The notes under the pieces were generated by a model. That model was not told the origin of the DNA, made no database searches, and was given only the letters and a program-made list of their open reading frames with translations. The translations under genes and the position numbers were made by a program. A stretch of DNA of 64,000 bases, from positions 1-64,000 of the forward strand of contig JANQJU010000077.1 of the NCBI GenBank assembly GCA_028281495.1, in the 5' to 3' direction. The stretch comes from SAR324 cluster bacterium. GTDB taxonomy: Bacteria; SAR324; NAC60-12. This document shows, piece by piece, positions 23,868 to 32,465 of this stretch (its first letter is position 1; each line of letters opens with the position of its first letter).

Positions 23868-25724
23868 ATGTTAGATCAAGACGCACTTACTCCTGGACAC
23901 TCGGTTATCCGTAAGGAACTCGAAACGGTTACGATTCGTTTTGCGGGGGACTCCGGTGACGGAATGCAAGTGACCGGTACACAATTTACTAATACGGCAG
24001 CAATTTTAGGGAATGACATCAACACTTTTCCAGATTTTCCTGCCGAGATTCGAGCTCCAGCGGGTACACTCCCTGGAGTTTCCGGTTTTCAATTAAGCTT
24101 TTCGCAACATGAAATTCGCACTCCTGGGGATATCGTGAATGTGCTGGTAGCAATGAACCCCGCAGCATTGCAGGTGAATTTGAAGGATGTTGAGCAAGGT
24201 GGAATTTTGATCTTGAATTCCGATAGTTTCACTGCGAACGACTTAAAAAAGGCCAATTACGATTATAACCCTCTCGAAACCGATGAACTGAATTCCTACC
24301 GATTAATCAAGATTCCTCTTACCTCTCTCACTTTGAAAGCTGTAGAAGAATCGGGTCTGTCTAGACGGCAAGCAGATAAGTGTAAAAATATGTATGCACT
24401 TGGCGTCGTTTCTTGGCTCTTTGAACGTCCTTTAGATCATACTTTGAGCTGGATTGAAGCCAAGTTTTCTAAACATCCAGAAGTGATCCAAGCAAATCAA
24501 TCTGCACTGCAAGCTGGTTACAACTACGCGATCACGATGGAGCTGTTCACAGACCATTATAAAGTGAAACCAGCTCAACTCCCTCCTGGACGCTATCGAC
24601 AAATTACAGGCAACCAAGCGTTGGCTTGGGGGTGTGTTGCAGCTGCCGTACAAGCCAACCGTCCTTTATTGTATTCAGGCTATCCCATCACTCCAGCTTC
24701 AGATATTTTGCATGAATTGGCTAAATACCAAAATTTTGGAATCAAAACTTTCCAAGCCGAAGATGAAATTGCTGCGATTTGTGCAACTATTGGAGCTGCC
24801 TTTGGGGGGACTTTAGGACTCACTGGGACCAGTGGTCCGGGTTTAGCGCTCAAAGGTGAGGGTTTGGGATTGGCTGTAATGACCGAACTTCCAATGGTGG
24901 TGATTGACGTGCAACGTGCTGGACCATCTACTGGCATGCCTACTAAAACCGAGCAGGCTGATTTGTTCATTGCCCGCTTTGGGCGTCATGGAGAATGCCC
25001 ACTACCTGTTTTGGCTCCTCAAAGCCCTGGAGATTGTTTCTATGTCGCATTGGAAGCGTTTAGAATTGCTCTTAAATATATGACTCCGGTTGTCATTCTA
25101 AGCGATGGCTACATTGCTAATGGAGCTGAACCGTGGATCATTCCTGACATTGAAAATTTACCCTCTATGGAGCCTCAGTTCCGTACGGAACCCGATGGGT
25201 TTACTCCATATATCCGTGATCCTGAAACACTGGCAAGAAACTGGGCCATTCCAGGAACACCGGGGCTCGAACACCGGCTGGGAGGAATTGAAAAAGATAG
25301 CTTTACCGGAGATGTCAGTTACGATCCGCATAACCATCAGAAAATGACAGACACTCGTGCGGCAAAAATAACAGGCATTGCCAAAGACATCCCACAACTT
25401 GAGGTGTTGGGAAAGACCGAGGGAGAGGTTTTAGTCGTGGGATGGGGAGGGACCTATGGTGCTATCACATCCGCCGTGGAATCATTACAACGCGAAGGGA
25501 AGTCTGTATCCTCCATTCACTTACGCTATTTATATCCTTTTCAAGACAATCTTGGCAGCATGCTAAAAAATTTTAATAAAGTTCTCGTACCGGAGTTGAA
25601 TTTAGGGCAATTGTGCTTCCTATTACGATCCGAATTTTTAGTGGATGCAATCCCATTTACGAAAGTACAAGGAAAACCTTTCCTAATTGCTGACATCCGT
25701 AATCGTATTTTGGAATTATTGTAA
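23868..25724 (+). CDS. korA: 2-oxoacid:ferredoxin oxidoreductase, fused gamma-alpha subunit
   Basis: A 618-residue subunit joining the gamma domain (residues ~20-200: VTIRFAGDSGDGMQVTGTQF, FPDFPAEIRAPAGTLPGVSGFQ) to the alpha domain (~230-600: GNQALAWGCVAAAVQANRPLLYSGYPITPASDILHEL, FQAEDEIAAICATIGAAFGG, TSGPGLALKGEGLGLAV). This is the two-subunit KorA form, most often 2-oxoglutarate:ferredoxin oxidoreductase, which works oxidatively in the TCA cycle or reductively in carbon fixation. The YPITP motif is conserved. It follows a CBS protein and precedes korB by 10 bp. Confidence 0.93.
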   Translation: MLDQDALTPGHSVIRKELETVTIRFAGDSGDGMQVTGTQFTNTAAILGNDINTFPDFPAEIRAPAGTLPGVSGFQLSFSQHEIRTPGDIVNVLVAMNPAALQVNLKDVEQGGILILNSDSFTANDLKKANYDYNPLETDELNSYRLIKIPLTSLTLKAVEESGLSRRQADKCKNMYALGVVSWLFERPLDHTLSWIEAKFSKHPEVIQANQSALQAGYNYAITMELFTDHYKVKPAQLPPGRYRQITGNQALAWGCVAAAVQANRPLLYSGYPITPASDILHELAKYQNFGIKTFQAEDEIAAICATIGAAFGGTLGLTGTSGPGLALKGEGLGLAVMTELPMVVIDVQRAGPSTGMPTKTEQADLFIARFGRHGECPLPVLAPQSPGDCFYVALEAFRIALKYMTPVVILSDGYIANGAEPWIIPDIENLPSMEPQFRTEPDGFTPYIRDPETLARNWAIPGTPGLEHRLGGIEKDSFTGDVSYDPHNHQKMTDTRAAKITGIAKDIPQLEVLGKTEGEVLVVGWGGTYGAITSAVESLQREGKSVSSIHLRYLYPFQDNLGSMLKNFNKVLVPELNLGQLCFLLRSEFLVDAIPFTKVQGKPFLIADIRNRILELL

Positions 25725-25734
25725 GGAGCTATTT

Positions 25735-27255
25735 ATGAGTGCACATGCTCAACCAATTGAAAAAGTAAAACTGAAGAAATCAGACTTCGTGTCTAACCAG
25801 ACAGTCCGCTGGTGCCCCGGGTGCGGAGATTATTCTATTCTAGCCAATGTGCAAAAAGTCATGCCTGAATTGAATATCCCACGAGAAAATATTGTTTTTA
25901 TCTCTGGAATTGGCTGTTCCAGTCGTTTTCCTTACTATATGAATACTTATGGATTTCACACAATTCACGGACGAGCTCCTGCCTTCGCCACAGGTCTGAA
26001 GCTCACCCGTCCTGAACTTTCGGTGTGGTTAATCACTGGGGATGGTGATGCCATGAGCATCGGGGGAAATCACTTTATGCATATCTTACGCCGGAACTTA
26101 GATGTGAATATATTGCTTTTTAATAACCGGATCTATGGACTCACCAAAGGGCAATATTCCCCTACATCCGAACAAGGAAAAGTAACCAAGAGCACTCCGG
26201 TTGGTTCAGCCGACACACCTTTGGAGCCGATTCGCTTGGCTCTAGCTTCCGAAGCTTCTTTTGTAGCTCGATCCCTTGATGTAGATCCAAAAGGGTTGCA
26301 AGATGCAATTCGTTCTGCACATGCTCATAAGGGGACCTCATTAATTGAAATTTACCAGAATTGTAACATCTTTAATGACGAGGCTTTTACTTATGTAAGT
26401 GAACGTTCTATCCGTGAAGAACGGATGCTACGTTTAGAGCACGGCAAGCCTCTCATTTTTGGGAAGAATAGAGATAAAGGAATTCGTTTTAACGGATGCC
26501 AGCCACAGGTCGTTACATTGGGGGATGGAATTACTGAAGCAGATCTAATTGTCCATGATGCGACCAATCCGACGATTGCTCAAATGCTCAGCCGGATGAA
26601 CTACCCAGAATTTCCAGTGCCTATGGGAGTCTTCCAACGTATAGTGCGCCCAACCTATGAAACCATTGTAAATGAAAAAGTTGAAACTCAAATGCAATCC
26701 AAAGGGAAAGGCAATTTACATAAGCTGCTCAATAGTGGAAATGTATGGGAAGTGGGTACAGCACACGTCATTCAAGATAATCATGATGAAGAAAATATAT
26801 TAAATAACGCTAGAGATGTGGAACGAATGACTAAAGGGAGGATGCACAAAAATTTGATGGAAGATGCAGTTCGCTGTTTGAATCCACCTCCACCTTTGAT
26901 TGTAGGACCAAATGATAAAGTCTCGTATGCTATTCAATTGATGCAAGAAAAAAATTATGGATGTATCCATATTGTAGAAAATGAAAGGCTACTTGGAATT
27001 TTTACAGACAACGACATTGTGCAGATTTTATCATCAGAGCGTAACTTACACGAAACGGAGATTTCTGAAGTCATGATTCATGATCCTGTTTACGTAAATA
27101 TTGATGATTCCATTGCATATGCTTTTAATAAACTGGCAATATCTGGTTCTCAGCATTTGCCAGTATTGGAGGGTGAACAATTGATTGGTTTTACTTCTGC
27201 ACGAGGGCTTCTGGCATATATCAATGGACTTTTAGGAACAGACTCTCGCACGTAA
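25735..27255 (+). CDS. korB: 2-oxoacid:ferredoxin oxidoreductase beta subunit with C-terminal CBS pair
   Basis: A 506-residue TPP- and [4Fe-4S]-binding subunit fused to a Bateman module. The KorB part (~1-335) shows VRWCPGCGDYSILANVQ (cluster cysteines), ISGIGCSSRFPYYMNTYGFHTIHGRAPAFATGLKL, the TPP motif ITGDGDAMSIGGNHFMHILRRN...LLFNNRIYGLTKGQYSPTS, and IYQNCNIFND. Residues ~375-500 contain two CBS motifs (SYAIQLMQEKNYGCIHIVENERLLGIFTDNDIVQIL and AYAFNKLAISGSQHLPVLEGEQLIGFTSARGLLAYI). Ordinary KorB is about 280-345 residues, so the CBS fusion is the odd feature. Start ATG 25735 follows AAGGAG. Confidence 0.92.
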   Translation: MSAHAQPIEKVKLKKSDFVSNQTVRWCPGCGDYSILANVQKVMPELNIPRENIVFISGIGCSSRFPYYMNTYGFHTIHGRAPAFATGLKLTRPELSVWLITGDGDAMSIGGNHFMHILRRNLDVNILLFNNRIYGLTKGQYSPTSEQGKVTKSTPVGSADTPLEPIRLALASEASFVARSLDVDPKGLQDAIRSAHAHKGTSLIEIYQNCNIFNDEAFTYVSERSIREERMLRLEHGKPLIFGKNRDKGIRFNGCQPQVVTLGDGITEADLIVHDATNPTIAQMLSRMNYPEFPVPMGVFQRIVRPTYETIVNEKVETQMQSKGKGNLHKLLNSGNVWEVGTAHVIQDNHDEENILNNARDVERMTKGRMHKNLMEDAVRCLNPPPPLIVGPNDKVSYAIQLMQEKNYGCIHIVENERLLGIFTDNDIVQILSSERNLHETEISEVMIHDPVYVNIDDSIAYAFNKLAISGSQHLPVLEGEQLIGFTSARGLLAYINGLLGTDSRT

Positions 27256-27322
27256 CTCTGGCTAGACGTTTTTCTAAAAATGCTAATGGCTGCCTTTGGT
27301 AACTATTCTCAATATTTTTCTA

Positions 27323-27351
27323 TTGACAAAGGTTTCTTAAAAAAATACCCT
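27323..27351 (+). promoter_or_regulatory. candidate promoter of the tRNA-secE-nusG-ribosomal operon
   Basis: TTGACA (27323-27328), a 17-bp spacer and TACCCT (27346-27351), with the first tRNA beginning 20 bp later. The -35 is perfect; the -10 keeps the outer TA...T. Confidence 0.55.
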
Positions 27352-27370
27352 CTATAGCTTAACTTGTTGG

Positions 27371-27446
27371 GCTGGCATAGCTCAATTGGTAGAGCAGCTG
27401 ATTTGTAATCAGCAGGTTGCGGGTTCAAGTCCCATTGCCAGCTCCA
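27371..27446 (+). tRNA. tRNA-Thr (anticodon UGU)
   Basis: A 76-nt cloverleaf. Acceptor GCTGGCA pairs with TGCCAGC, CCA is encoded, the D arm is GCTCAATTGGTAGAGC, the anticodon loop TTTGTAA gives UGU, and the T arm is GCGGGTTCAAGTCCCATT-like. First in the cluster, as in the classic thrU-tyrU-glyT-thrT-tuf order. Confidence 0.96.
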
Positions 27447-27483
27447 TCAAAGCCTAACAGCATAGCTTATGAAATAAGCGTCG

Positions 27484-27568
27484 GGGGAGATTCCCGAGCG
27501 GTCAAAGGGATCAGACTGTAAATCTGACGGCTACGCCTTCGAAGGTTCGAATCCTTCTCTCCCCACCA
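27484..27568 (+). tRNA. tRNA-Tyr (anticodon GUA)
   Basis: An 85-nt class II tRNA with a long variable arm. Acceptor GGGGAGA/TCTCCCC, encoded CCA, anticodon loop CTGTAAA giving GUA, T loop GGTTCGAATCC. Confidence 0.96.
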
Positions 27569-27658
27569 TTCAGATCGGATAGCTTTGAATGGTACTTGGA
27601 TTATCGATACTCGAAAGGATCGGGTTTGTTTAGATCTACTTTTTAGAGACCTATAGTG

Positions 27659-27733
27659 GCCTGGGTAGCTCAGTGGTAGAGCGTTTCCTTGGTAAGGAAG
27701 AGGTCGGCAGTTCAATCCTGCTCCCAGGCTCCA
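27659..27733 (+). tRNA. tRNA-Thr (anticodon GGU)
   Basis: A 75-nt cloverleaf. Acceptor GCCTGGG/CCCAGGC with encoded CCA, D arm GCTCAGTGGTAGAGC, anticodon stem TTTCC/GGAAG-like with loop TTGGTAA giving GGU. The tRNA-Gly that usually precedes it is absent. Confidence 0.93.
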
Positions 27734-27792
27734 TATCAAACGAGAAGAGCTTCCACAGGCTTCAGGTATACTTCAGAGGTTTTCCCCAAGAT

Positions 27793-27868
27793 AGGCCAGT
27801 AGCTCAGCTGGTAGAGCATCGGTCTCCAAAACCGAGGGTCGCGGGTTCGATCCCTGCCTGGCCTGCCA
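27793..27868 (+). tRNA. tRNA-Trp (anticodon CCA)
   Basis: A 76-nt cloverleaf. Acceptor AGGCCAG/CTGGCCT, encoded CCA, anticodon loop CTCCAAA giving CCA, T arm GCGGGTTCGATCCCTGC. It sits just before secE, as in many bacteria, but with no tuf gene between it and tRNA-Thr. Confidence 0.96.
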
Positions 27869-27903
27869 AAATCATTGTTGATTGAAAGATTTGAAAGCAT
27901 CAC

Positions 27904-28095
27904 ATGTTTAAAAGAATTAAAATATTTTTGACTGATGTACAGTCTGAGTTCAAACGGATTCAATGGCCTACTCGAGAAGCTACCATCAAATCGACATACG
28001 TCGTACTCAGTGTCTCTATCGTCTTAGCGATATTTTTAGGAGTCGTTGATCTTGGACTATCTGAATTGATGCAAATCCTCATATATAATAATTGA
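27904..28095 (+). CDS. secE: preprotein translocase subunit SecE
   Basis: A 63-residue single-span SecE. Amphipathic region FLTDVQSEFKRIQWPTREATIKST contains the conserved 'E..ki.WPt..e' motif, followed by one membrane helix (VVLSVSIVLAIFLGVVDLGL). It clamps SecY in the inner membrane. It follows tRNA-Trp and is 13 bp before nusG. Confidence 0.96.
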   Translation: MFKRIKIFLTDVQSEFKRIQWPTREATIKSTYVVLSVSIVLAIFLGVVDLGLSELMQILIYNN

Positions 28096-28108
28096 CTAAG
28101 GTTTCTGT

Positions 28109-28747
28109 ATGTCTGAAGAAAACTCTGATGAAGAGGTAGATATCGATTCTGATCTTCACTTAGAAGAACAAAGTTTATCTACTGAAGAAGACGAACAACA
28201 TTTAGAACAGGATCCAAATTTCAAGTGGTATATTCTTCAGGCATATTCTACCTATGAGACGAGAGTAGAAAAAACGATCCGCGAAAAATTGCGGATTGAA
28301 AAACTAGAACCTTTCGTCAAGCAGATCTTTATTCCCTCAGAAAATGTTACTAAAACTAAAGGAGGGAAGAAACGTACAATTAATCAGAAGTATTTCCCAG
28401 GCTATATACTTATTAAAGCGAATCTAACCCCCCATCTTTGGCACTTATTGATGAACATACCTCGTGTTTCAGGATTCGTTGGTGGAACTCAAAAAGATCC
28501 TTTGCCTCTAGATGAGAGAGAACTTCAAGAAATTTTGAATCAAATTGATAGTGGTGCTCAGCAAGCAGCTTTAGAAAAAGAATATGAGATTGGCCAAAAG
28601 GTGATTATCACAGAAGGTCCATTTAGTAACTTCAATGGAACAATTGATGAAATTAATCGTGAGAAAAATAAACTAAAGGTATTGGTAAGTATTTTTGGAC
28701 GTCCTACTCCAGTGGAAGTAGAGTTTGATAAAGTGAAAAGTGCTTAA
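28109..28747 (+). CDS. nusG: transcription termination/antitermination protein NusG
   Basis: A 212-residue NusG. The NGN domain (FKWYILQAYSTYETRVEKTI...FPGYILIKANLTPHLWHLLMNIPRVSGFVGG) and the C-terminal KOW domain (IGQKVIITEGPFSNFNGTIDEINREKNKLKVLVSIFGRPTPVEVEF) are complete. NusG binds RNA polymerase and contacts Rho or ribosomal S10. The unusual part is a strongly acidic N-terminal extension of about 40 residues (SEENSDEEVDIDSDLHLEEQ...) before the conserved KWY. Confidence 0.97.
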   Translation: MSEENSDEEVDIDSDLHLEEQSLSTEEDEQHLEQDPNFKWYILQAYSTYETRVEKTIREKLRIEKLEPFVKQIFIPSENVTKTKGGKKRTINQKYFPGYILIKANLTPHLWHLLMNIPRVSGFVGGTQKDPLPLDERELQEILNQIDSGAQQAALEKEYEIGQKVIITEGPFSNFNGTIDEINREKNKLKVLVSIFGRPTPVEVEFDKVKSA

Positions 28748-28779
28748 ATATTTCTTGAATTTCAAATTGTGTAAATACC

Positions 28780-29202
28780 ATGGCAAAACAAATTGAAGCA
28801 TACATTAAATTACAAGTTCCTGCTGGTAAAGCGAACCCTTCTCCTCCAATCGGTCCTGCTTTGGGGCAACATGGTGTGAACATTATGGAGTTTTGTAAGA
28901 GCTTTAATGCCCAGACTCAAGGACAAGACACAGTGGTACCAGTCGTCATTACTGTATATTCAGACCGCTCGTTTTCATTTATAATGAAAACACCTCCTGT
29001 GCCTGTTCTCATAAAAAAAGCTCTCAAGTTAGATAAAGGATCTGCGACACCAAATACGGTTAAAGTCGGTACATTGTCAGCAGAACAGTTAGAAGAGATC
29101 GCAAAGACAAAAATGCCTGATTTGAATTGTTACGATTTGGAAGCTGCCAAACTTATTGTGGCAGGAACAGCTCGAAGTATGGGCGTAGAAGTAGCTGGAT
29201 AA
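28780..29202 (+). CDS. rplK: 50S ribosomal protein L11
   Basis: A 140-residue L11 with the conserved N-terminal IKLQVPAGKANPSPPIGPALGQHGVNIMEFCKSFNAQT and the C-terminal rRNA-binding part (FIMKTPPVPVLIKKALKLDKGS...TARSMGVEV). It forms the GTPase-associated centre with L10/L12. Standard position after nusG, length typical. Confidence 0.98.
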   Translation: MAKQIEAYIKLQVPAGKANPSPPIGPALGQHGVNIMEFCKSFNAQTQGQDTVVPVVITVYSDRSFSFIMKTPPVPVLIKKALKLDKGSATPNTVKVGTLSAEQLEEIAKTKMPDLNCYDLEAAKLIVAGTARSMGVEVAG

Positions 29203-29254
29203 GCAGTTACACTATTCATGTTTTTGCTAAAAAGTATCTGTGTTAAAGGTAGAA

Positions 29255-29947
29255 ATGAGCAAACTGACCAAAAGAAAGAAGCTTTTTAAAGAAAAAGTTG
29301 ATCGAGATACTCTTTACTCCTTAGGAGAAGCAATTAATCTTCTCAAACAAGTTTCTAATGCAAAATTTGATGAAACTGTTGATGTAGTTTTGCGTTTAGG
29401 GGTAGATCCTCGTAAAGCAGATCAAATGGTACGCGGAACGTGTTCTCTACCAAATGGATTGGGAAAGGAAGTTCGTGTCTTGGTATTTGCTAAAGGAGAA
29501 AAGGAGCTAGAAGCTCGGAACTCCGGGGCGGACTATGTTGGAGCAGATGATCTTATAGAAAAAATCCAAAAAGAAAATTGGTTTGAATTTGACCGAGTCG
29601 TAGCCACTCCAGATATGATGGGTATGGTTGGAAAGATTGGACGAATTTTGGGGCCTCGTGGTCTGATGCCAAACCCAAAGTTAGGAACAGTCACGTTTGA
29701 TTTGGCAAGCGTCGTTAAAAATATTAAGGCTGGTCAAGTTGAGTTCCGTGTCGACAAAGGTGGAAATTTACATGCGCCAGTTGGAAAGACATCTTTTGCA
29801 GAAGAAAAATTAAAGGAGAATATAGAAACTTTAATTGATGCCGTGAAGCGCTTAAAGCCTTCAAGTTCGAAAGGCGTATATATGAAAAATTGTGCTTTAA
29901 GTTCCACAATGGGGCCTGGAATTAAAGTTGACTTACAAAATAGTTAA
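29255..29947 (+). CDS. rplA: 50S ribosomal protein L1
   Basis: A 230-residue L1 with KFDETVDVVLRLGVDPRKADQMVRGTCSLPNGLGKEVRVLVFAKGEKELEA and GRILGPRGLMPNPKLGTVTFDLA. It binds 23S rRNA at the L1 stalk and often represses its own operon. ATG 29255 (MSKLTKRKK) with AAAGGT upstream was preferred to a longer frame beginning at 29240. Confidence 0.97.
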   Translation: MSKLTKRKKLFKEKVDRDTLYSLGEAINLLKQVSNAKFDETVDVVLRLGVDPRKADQMVRGTCSLPNGLGKEVRVLVFAKGEKELEARNSGADYVGADDLIEKIQKENWFEFDRVVATPDMMGMVGKIGRILGPRGLMPNPKLGTVTFDLASVVKNIKAGQVEFRVDKGGNLHAPVGKTSFAEEKLKENIETLIDAVKRLKPSSSKGVYMKNCALSSTMGPGIKVDLQNS

Positions 29948-30002
29948 TTCTTTTTAGACTTTGAATAGCTTCATATATTTACAAAAAATATTTAGTTAAT
30001 AA

Positions 30003-30075
30003 CTGGTGATTGTCGAAGACAGCAGGGGCTTTTGGCTTAAAACTTTACCCAGCCGAGACAAGGTATACCAAACCT
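30003..30075 (+). ncRNA. ribosomal protein L10 leader (autoregulatory mRNA element)
   Basis: The 444-bp rplA-rplJ gap contains CGAAGACAGCAGGGGC, TTAAA and CCCAGCCGAGACAAGG in the order found in L10-leader RNAs, where the L10-L12 complex binds a kink-turn and represses rplJL. Only the core was marked. A further small hairpin (GACACC/GGTGTT, 30272-30288) and undetermined sequence fill the rest of the gap. Confidence 0.75.
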
Positions 30076-30391
30076 ACCTGTCCTATCCCTTCTTCTACGC
30101 CTATCATCCTATCTTTTCTCATCCAAATAACGGATTGAGTGTACTAGCTTTTCTCTCAAGTGATGCTAGATGCAGTTGATGGTACCAAATTTTTCGTCTC
30201 TATTTCTTCCAAAGTCTCAGGCTTTCTTTGGCAACTCGGAAAGCTAATCTTTCAGGGGCTTTTCTCAGACTGACACCCTTTTGGTGTTTAGAGGCAGTGT
30301 ACCTAACTACATGTAAATCATGATTCGATTTATAGTAGAGTTTGAGTGAAGATCTTACTTGTTCCTCAATGTTTATTGATTGCGAGGTAAT

Positions 30392-30931
30392 GTGGATAAA
30401 GCAACAAAAGAAGTAGTCGTGGCAGAATTGAGAGATCTTTTTAGCTCTGCATCTGCTGCAGTCTTAATAGATTCAAGGGGGCTTCAAGCCAACAAAGTGG
30501 TCGAATTGCGCAAGGAACTGAATAAAGCAGGTTCCAAAATGAAGGTTGTCAAAAATACTTTGGCTAAAATTGCAGCCGATGGGACACCTTTTGAGAGTTT
30601 CAAAGATCAGTTTGTAGAAACTCGTGCGTTGATATTCAGCTCTGGAGATCCGGTTGAACAAGCTAAAGTTGTCAGCAAATTTGCAGAAGAGAATGATCAA
30701 CTGCAAATCAAAGCTGGTCTATTGGCGAGTGCGGCTAAAACATCACTTTTGAGTAAAGAAGAGGTTGAGGCTCTAGCAAAACTGCCAGCAAAAGAAGAGC
30801 TAATCGCGAAGCTCCTCTTTTTACTCAATGCTCCAATTACTCAATTTGTACGAACTCTTAATGAAGTTCCTGCAAGCTTTGTACGTGCCGTTTCGGCAAT
30901 TGCAGATTCTAAACAACAACCATCTAGTTAA
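30392..30931 (+). CDS. rplJ: 50S ribosomal protein L10
   Basis: A 179-residue L10 with KEVVVAELRDLFSSASAAVLIDSRGLQANKVVELRKELNKAGSKMKVVKNTLAKIA and the C-terminal L12-binding helix (LPAKEELIAKLLFLLNAPITQFVRTLNEVPASFVRAV). GTG 30392 (VDKATKEV) is the homology-supported start, with GAGGT just upstream; a TTG at 30380 opens the same frame. Its expression is probably controlled by the L10 leader. Confidence 0.96.
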   Translation: MDKATKEVVVAELRDLFSSASAAVLIDSRGLQANKVVELRKELNKAGSKMKVVKNTLAKIAADGTPFESFKDQFVETRALIFSSGDPVEQAKVVSKFAEENDQLQIKAGLLASAAKTSLLSKEEVEALAKLPAKEELIAKLLFLLNAPITQFVRTLNEVPASFVRAVSAIADSKQQPSS

Positions 30932-30942
30932 TAAAGGAAGTC

Positions 30943-31326
30943 ATGGCGATTACAAAAGAAGAAGTAATTGATTTTATTGCAAATATGTCCGTCTTAGAAC
31001 TGTCTGAGATGGTAAAAGAATTGGAAGAAAAATTCGGTGTAAGCGCTGCTGCTGCTGCTGTTGCTGTTGCGCCTGGTGCCGGAGCTAGTGATGCTGCTGC
31101 GCCTGCAGAAGAGAAAACGGATTTTGATGTTATTCTTACTTCTATTGGGGACAAGAAAATTAATGTGATTAAAGAAATTCGTGCTATTACCGGCTTGGGA
31201 CTTAAGGAAGCAAAAGAGTTCGTAGAATCCGCACCGAAAGCTGTAAAAGAAGCGGTTCAACAAGACGAAGCCGATGAAATTAAGAAGAAGTTGGAGGGTG
31301 TGGGAGCTTCTGTTGAAATCAAATAA
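30943..31326 (+). CDS. rplL: 50S ribosomal protein L7/L12
   Basis: A 127-residue L7/L12: N-terminal dimerisation region (EVIDFIANMSVLELSEMVKELEEKFGV), an Ala-rich hinge (AAAAAVAVAPGAGASDAAAP), and the factor-binding C-terminal domain (KTDFDVILTSIGDKKINVIKEIRAITGLGLKEAKEFVESAPKAVKE). The Shine-Dalgarno AAGGAAG is before ATG 30943. rpoB does not follow. Confidence 0.98.
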   Translation: MAITKEEVIDFIANMSVLELSEMVKELEEKFGVSAAAAAVAVAPGAGASDAAAPAEEKTDFDVILTSIGDKKINVIKEIRAITGLGLKEAKEFVESAPKAVKEAVQQDEADEIKKKLEGVGASVEIK

Positions 31327-31352
31327 TCTGATTTTGGCACTCTCTAGAATCT

Positions 31353-31378
31353 GGAGCCATGTTATTTGAGGTGGCTCC
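31353..31378 (+). terminator. hairpin after rplL
   Basis: GGAGCCA (31353-31359) pairs with TGGCTCC (31372-31378), then TTAG. It lies 27 bp past the rplL stop and ends the ribosomal operon before the convergent meaB gene. The T-run is short. Confidence 0.55.
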
Positions 31379-31467
31379 TTAGAACTACCTTCAGTTTCTA
31401 GCTCCTATAAAGCGTCTTTTTTCCCTCTTTTCTCCTTCCTTCATAAAAATCATTCCGTCTTCAATAA

Positions 31468-32448
31468 TCAATCCATTCCACCTGCGGCAAGCAGTCGACG
31501 GGCTGCGGCAGTAGGGTGCTGGGAACCTTCTCCAATAGCTTTTTCCAAAGTCGGAATGAGGGCCTGTACTTGAGGTTTTTGACGAAATCGGCTTTTCAAC
31601 TCTCCATCGACCAATGACCACATCCAGTGGTGGGCTTGACGCTCGCGTTGAGCATCCCACTCGCCGGATAGTTGAATTCGAGTTTGGAAAGCTTGGATAT
31701 CTTCCCAGATTTCTGAAAGACCGGATTTTTCTTGGGCACTACATAAACGAACTTTAGGCTTCCAGGCAGTTCGAGGTGACTGGAGCAGATGCAAGGCTCT
31801 TGAATATTCTCGGTAAGCAAGTTTTGCAGAGGAAAGGTAGCTGCCGTCAGCTTTGTTAATCGCAATCAGATCCGCTTGTTCTAGGATACCTTTCTTTATG
31901 CCCTGCAATTCGTCTCCAGCATTTGGAAGCATCAATACGAGAAAGCAATCAACCATTGAACTGACTGTGGTTTCTGATTGCCCTACTCCAACAGTTTCCA
32001 CAATGATCACGTCGTAACCTGCAGCCTCGCAAATCATCAGAGTCTCACGGGTCTTTCTAGAAACACCACCTAACACTCCACCAGAAGGAGAAGGCCGAAT
32101 GAATGAAGCATTGTTAATGGAAAGTTGAGGCATACGGGTTTTATCTCCTAAGATACTTCCACCCGTGATAGGGCTGCTTGGATCTACAGCCAATACAGCA
32201 ACGCGAAATCCTTTCCCAATCAGATACAATCCAAAGGCTTCAATGAATGTGCTTTTTCCTACTCCAGGTACGCCGGAAATTCCTAACCTTAGTGAGTTTC
32301 CAGTCTCAGGAAGGATCGCCTCGAGTATTTGTTGTGCTTGCTCAAAATGAGCAGGCAACGTACTTTCAACTAAGGTAATGGCCTTAGCCACGAAACGGCG
32401 ATTATGAGATCGAATCCCTTCGACCAATTGTTCGACTGAATATTGCAT
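31468..32448 (-). CDS. meaB: methylmalonyl-CoA mutase-associated GTPase MeaB
   Basis: A 326-residue G3E-family P-loop GTPase that gates cobalamin loading and protects methylmalonyl-CoA mutase. It shows the P-loop LGISGVPGVGKSTFIEAF, the switch region VLAVDPSSPITGGSILGDKTRM, ETVGVGQSETTVSSMVDCF, LMLPNAGDELQGIKKGI and the base-specificity motif NKADG. It lies downstream of mcm on the same strand, as expected of a functional pair, although 285 bp of repeat-containing DNA separates them. Confidence 0.96.
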   Translation of the reverse strand: MQYSVEQLVEGIRSHNRRFVAKAITLVESTLPAHFEQAQQILEAILPETGNSLRLGISGVPGVGKSTFIEAFGLYLIGKGFRVAVLAVDPSSPITGGSILGDKTRMPQLSINNASFIRPSPSGGVLGGVSRKTRETLMICEAAGYDVIIVETVGVGQSETTVSSMVDCFLVLMLPNAGDELQGIKKGILEQADLIAINKADGSYLSSAKLAYREYSRALHLLQSPRTAWKPKVRLCSAQEKSGLSEIWEDIQAFQTRIQLSGEWDAQRERQAHHWMWSLVDGELKSRFRQKPQVQALIPTLEKAIGEGSQHPTAAARRLLAAGGMD

Positions 32449-32465
32449 CCCTTATCCTTGTACTA

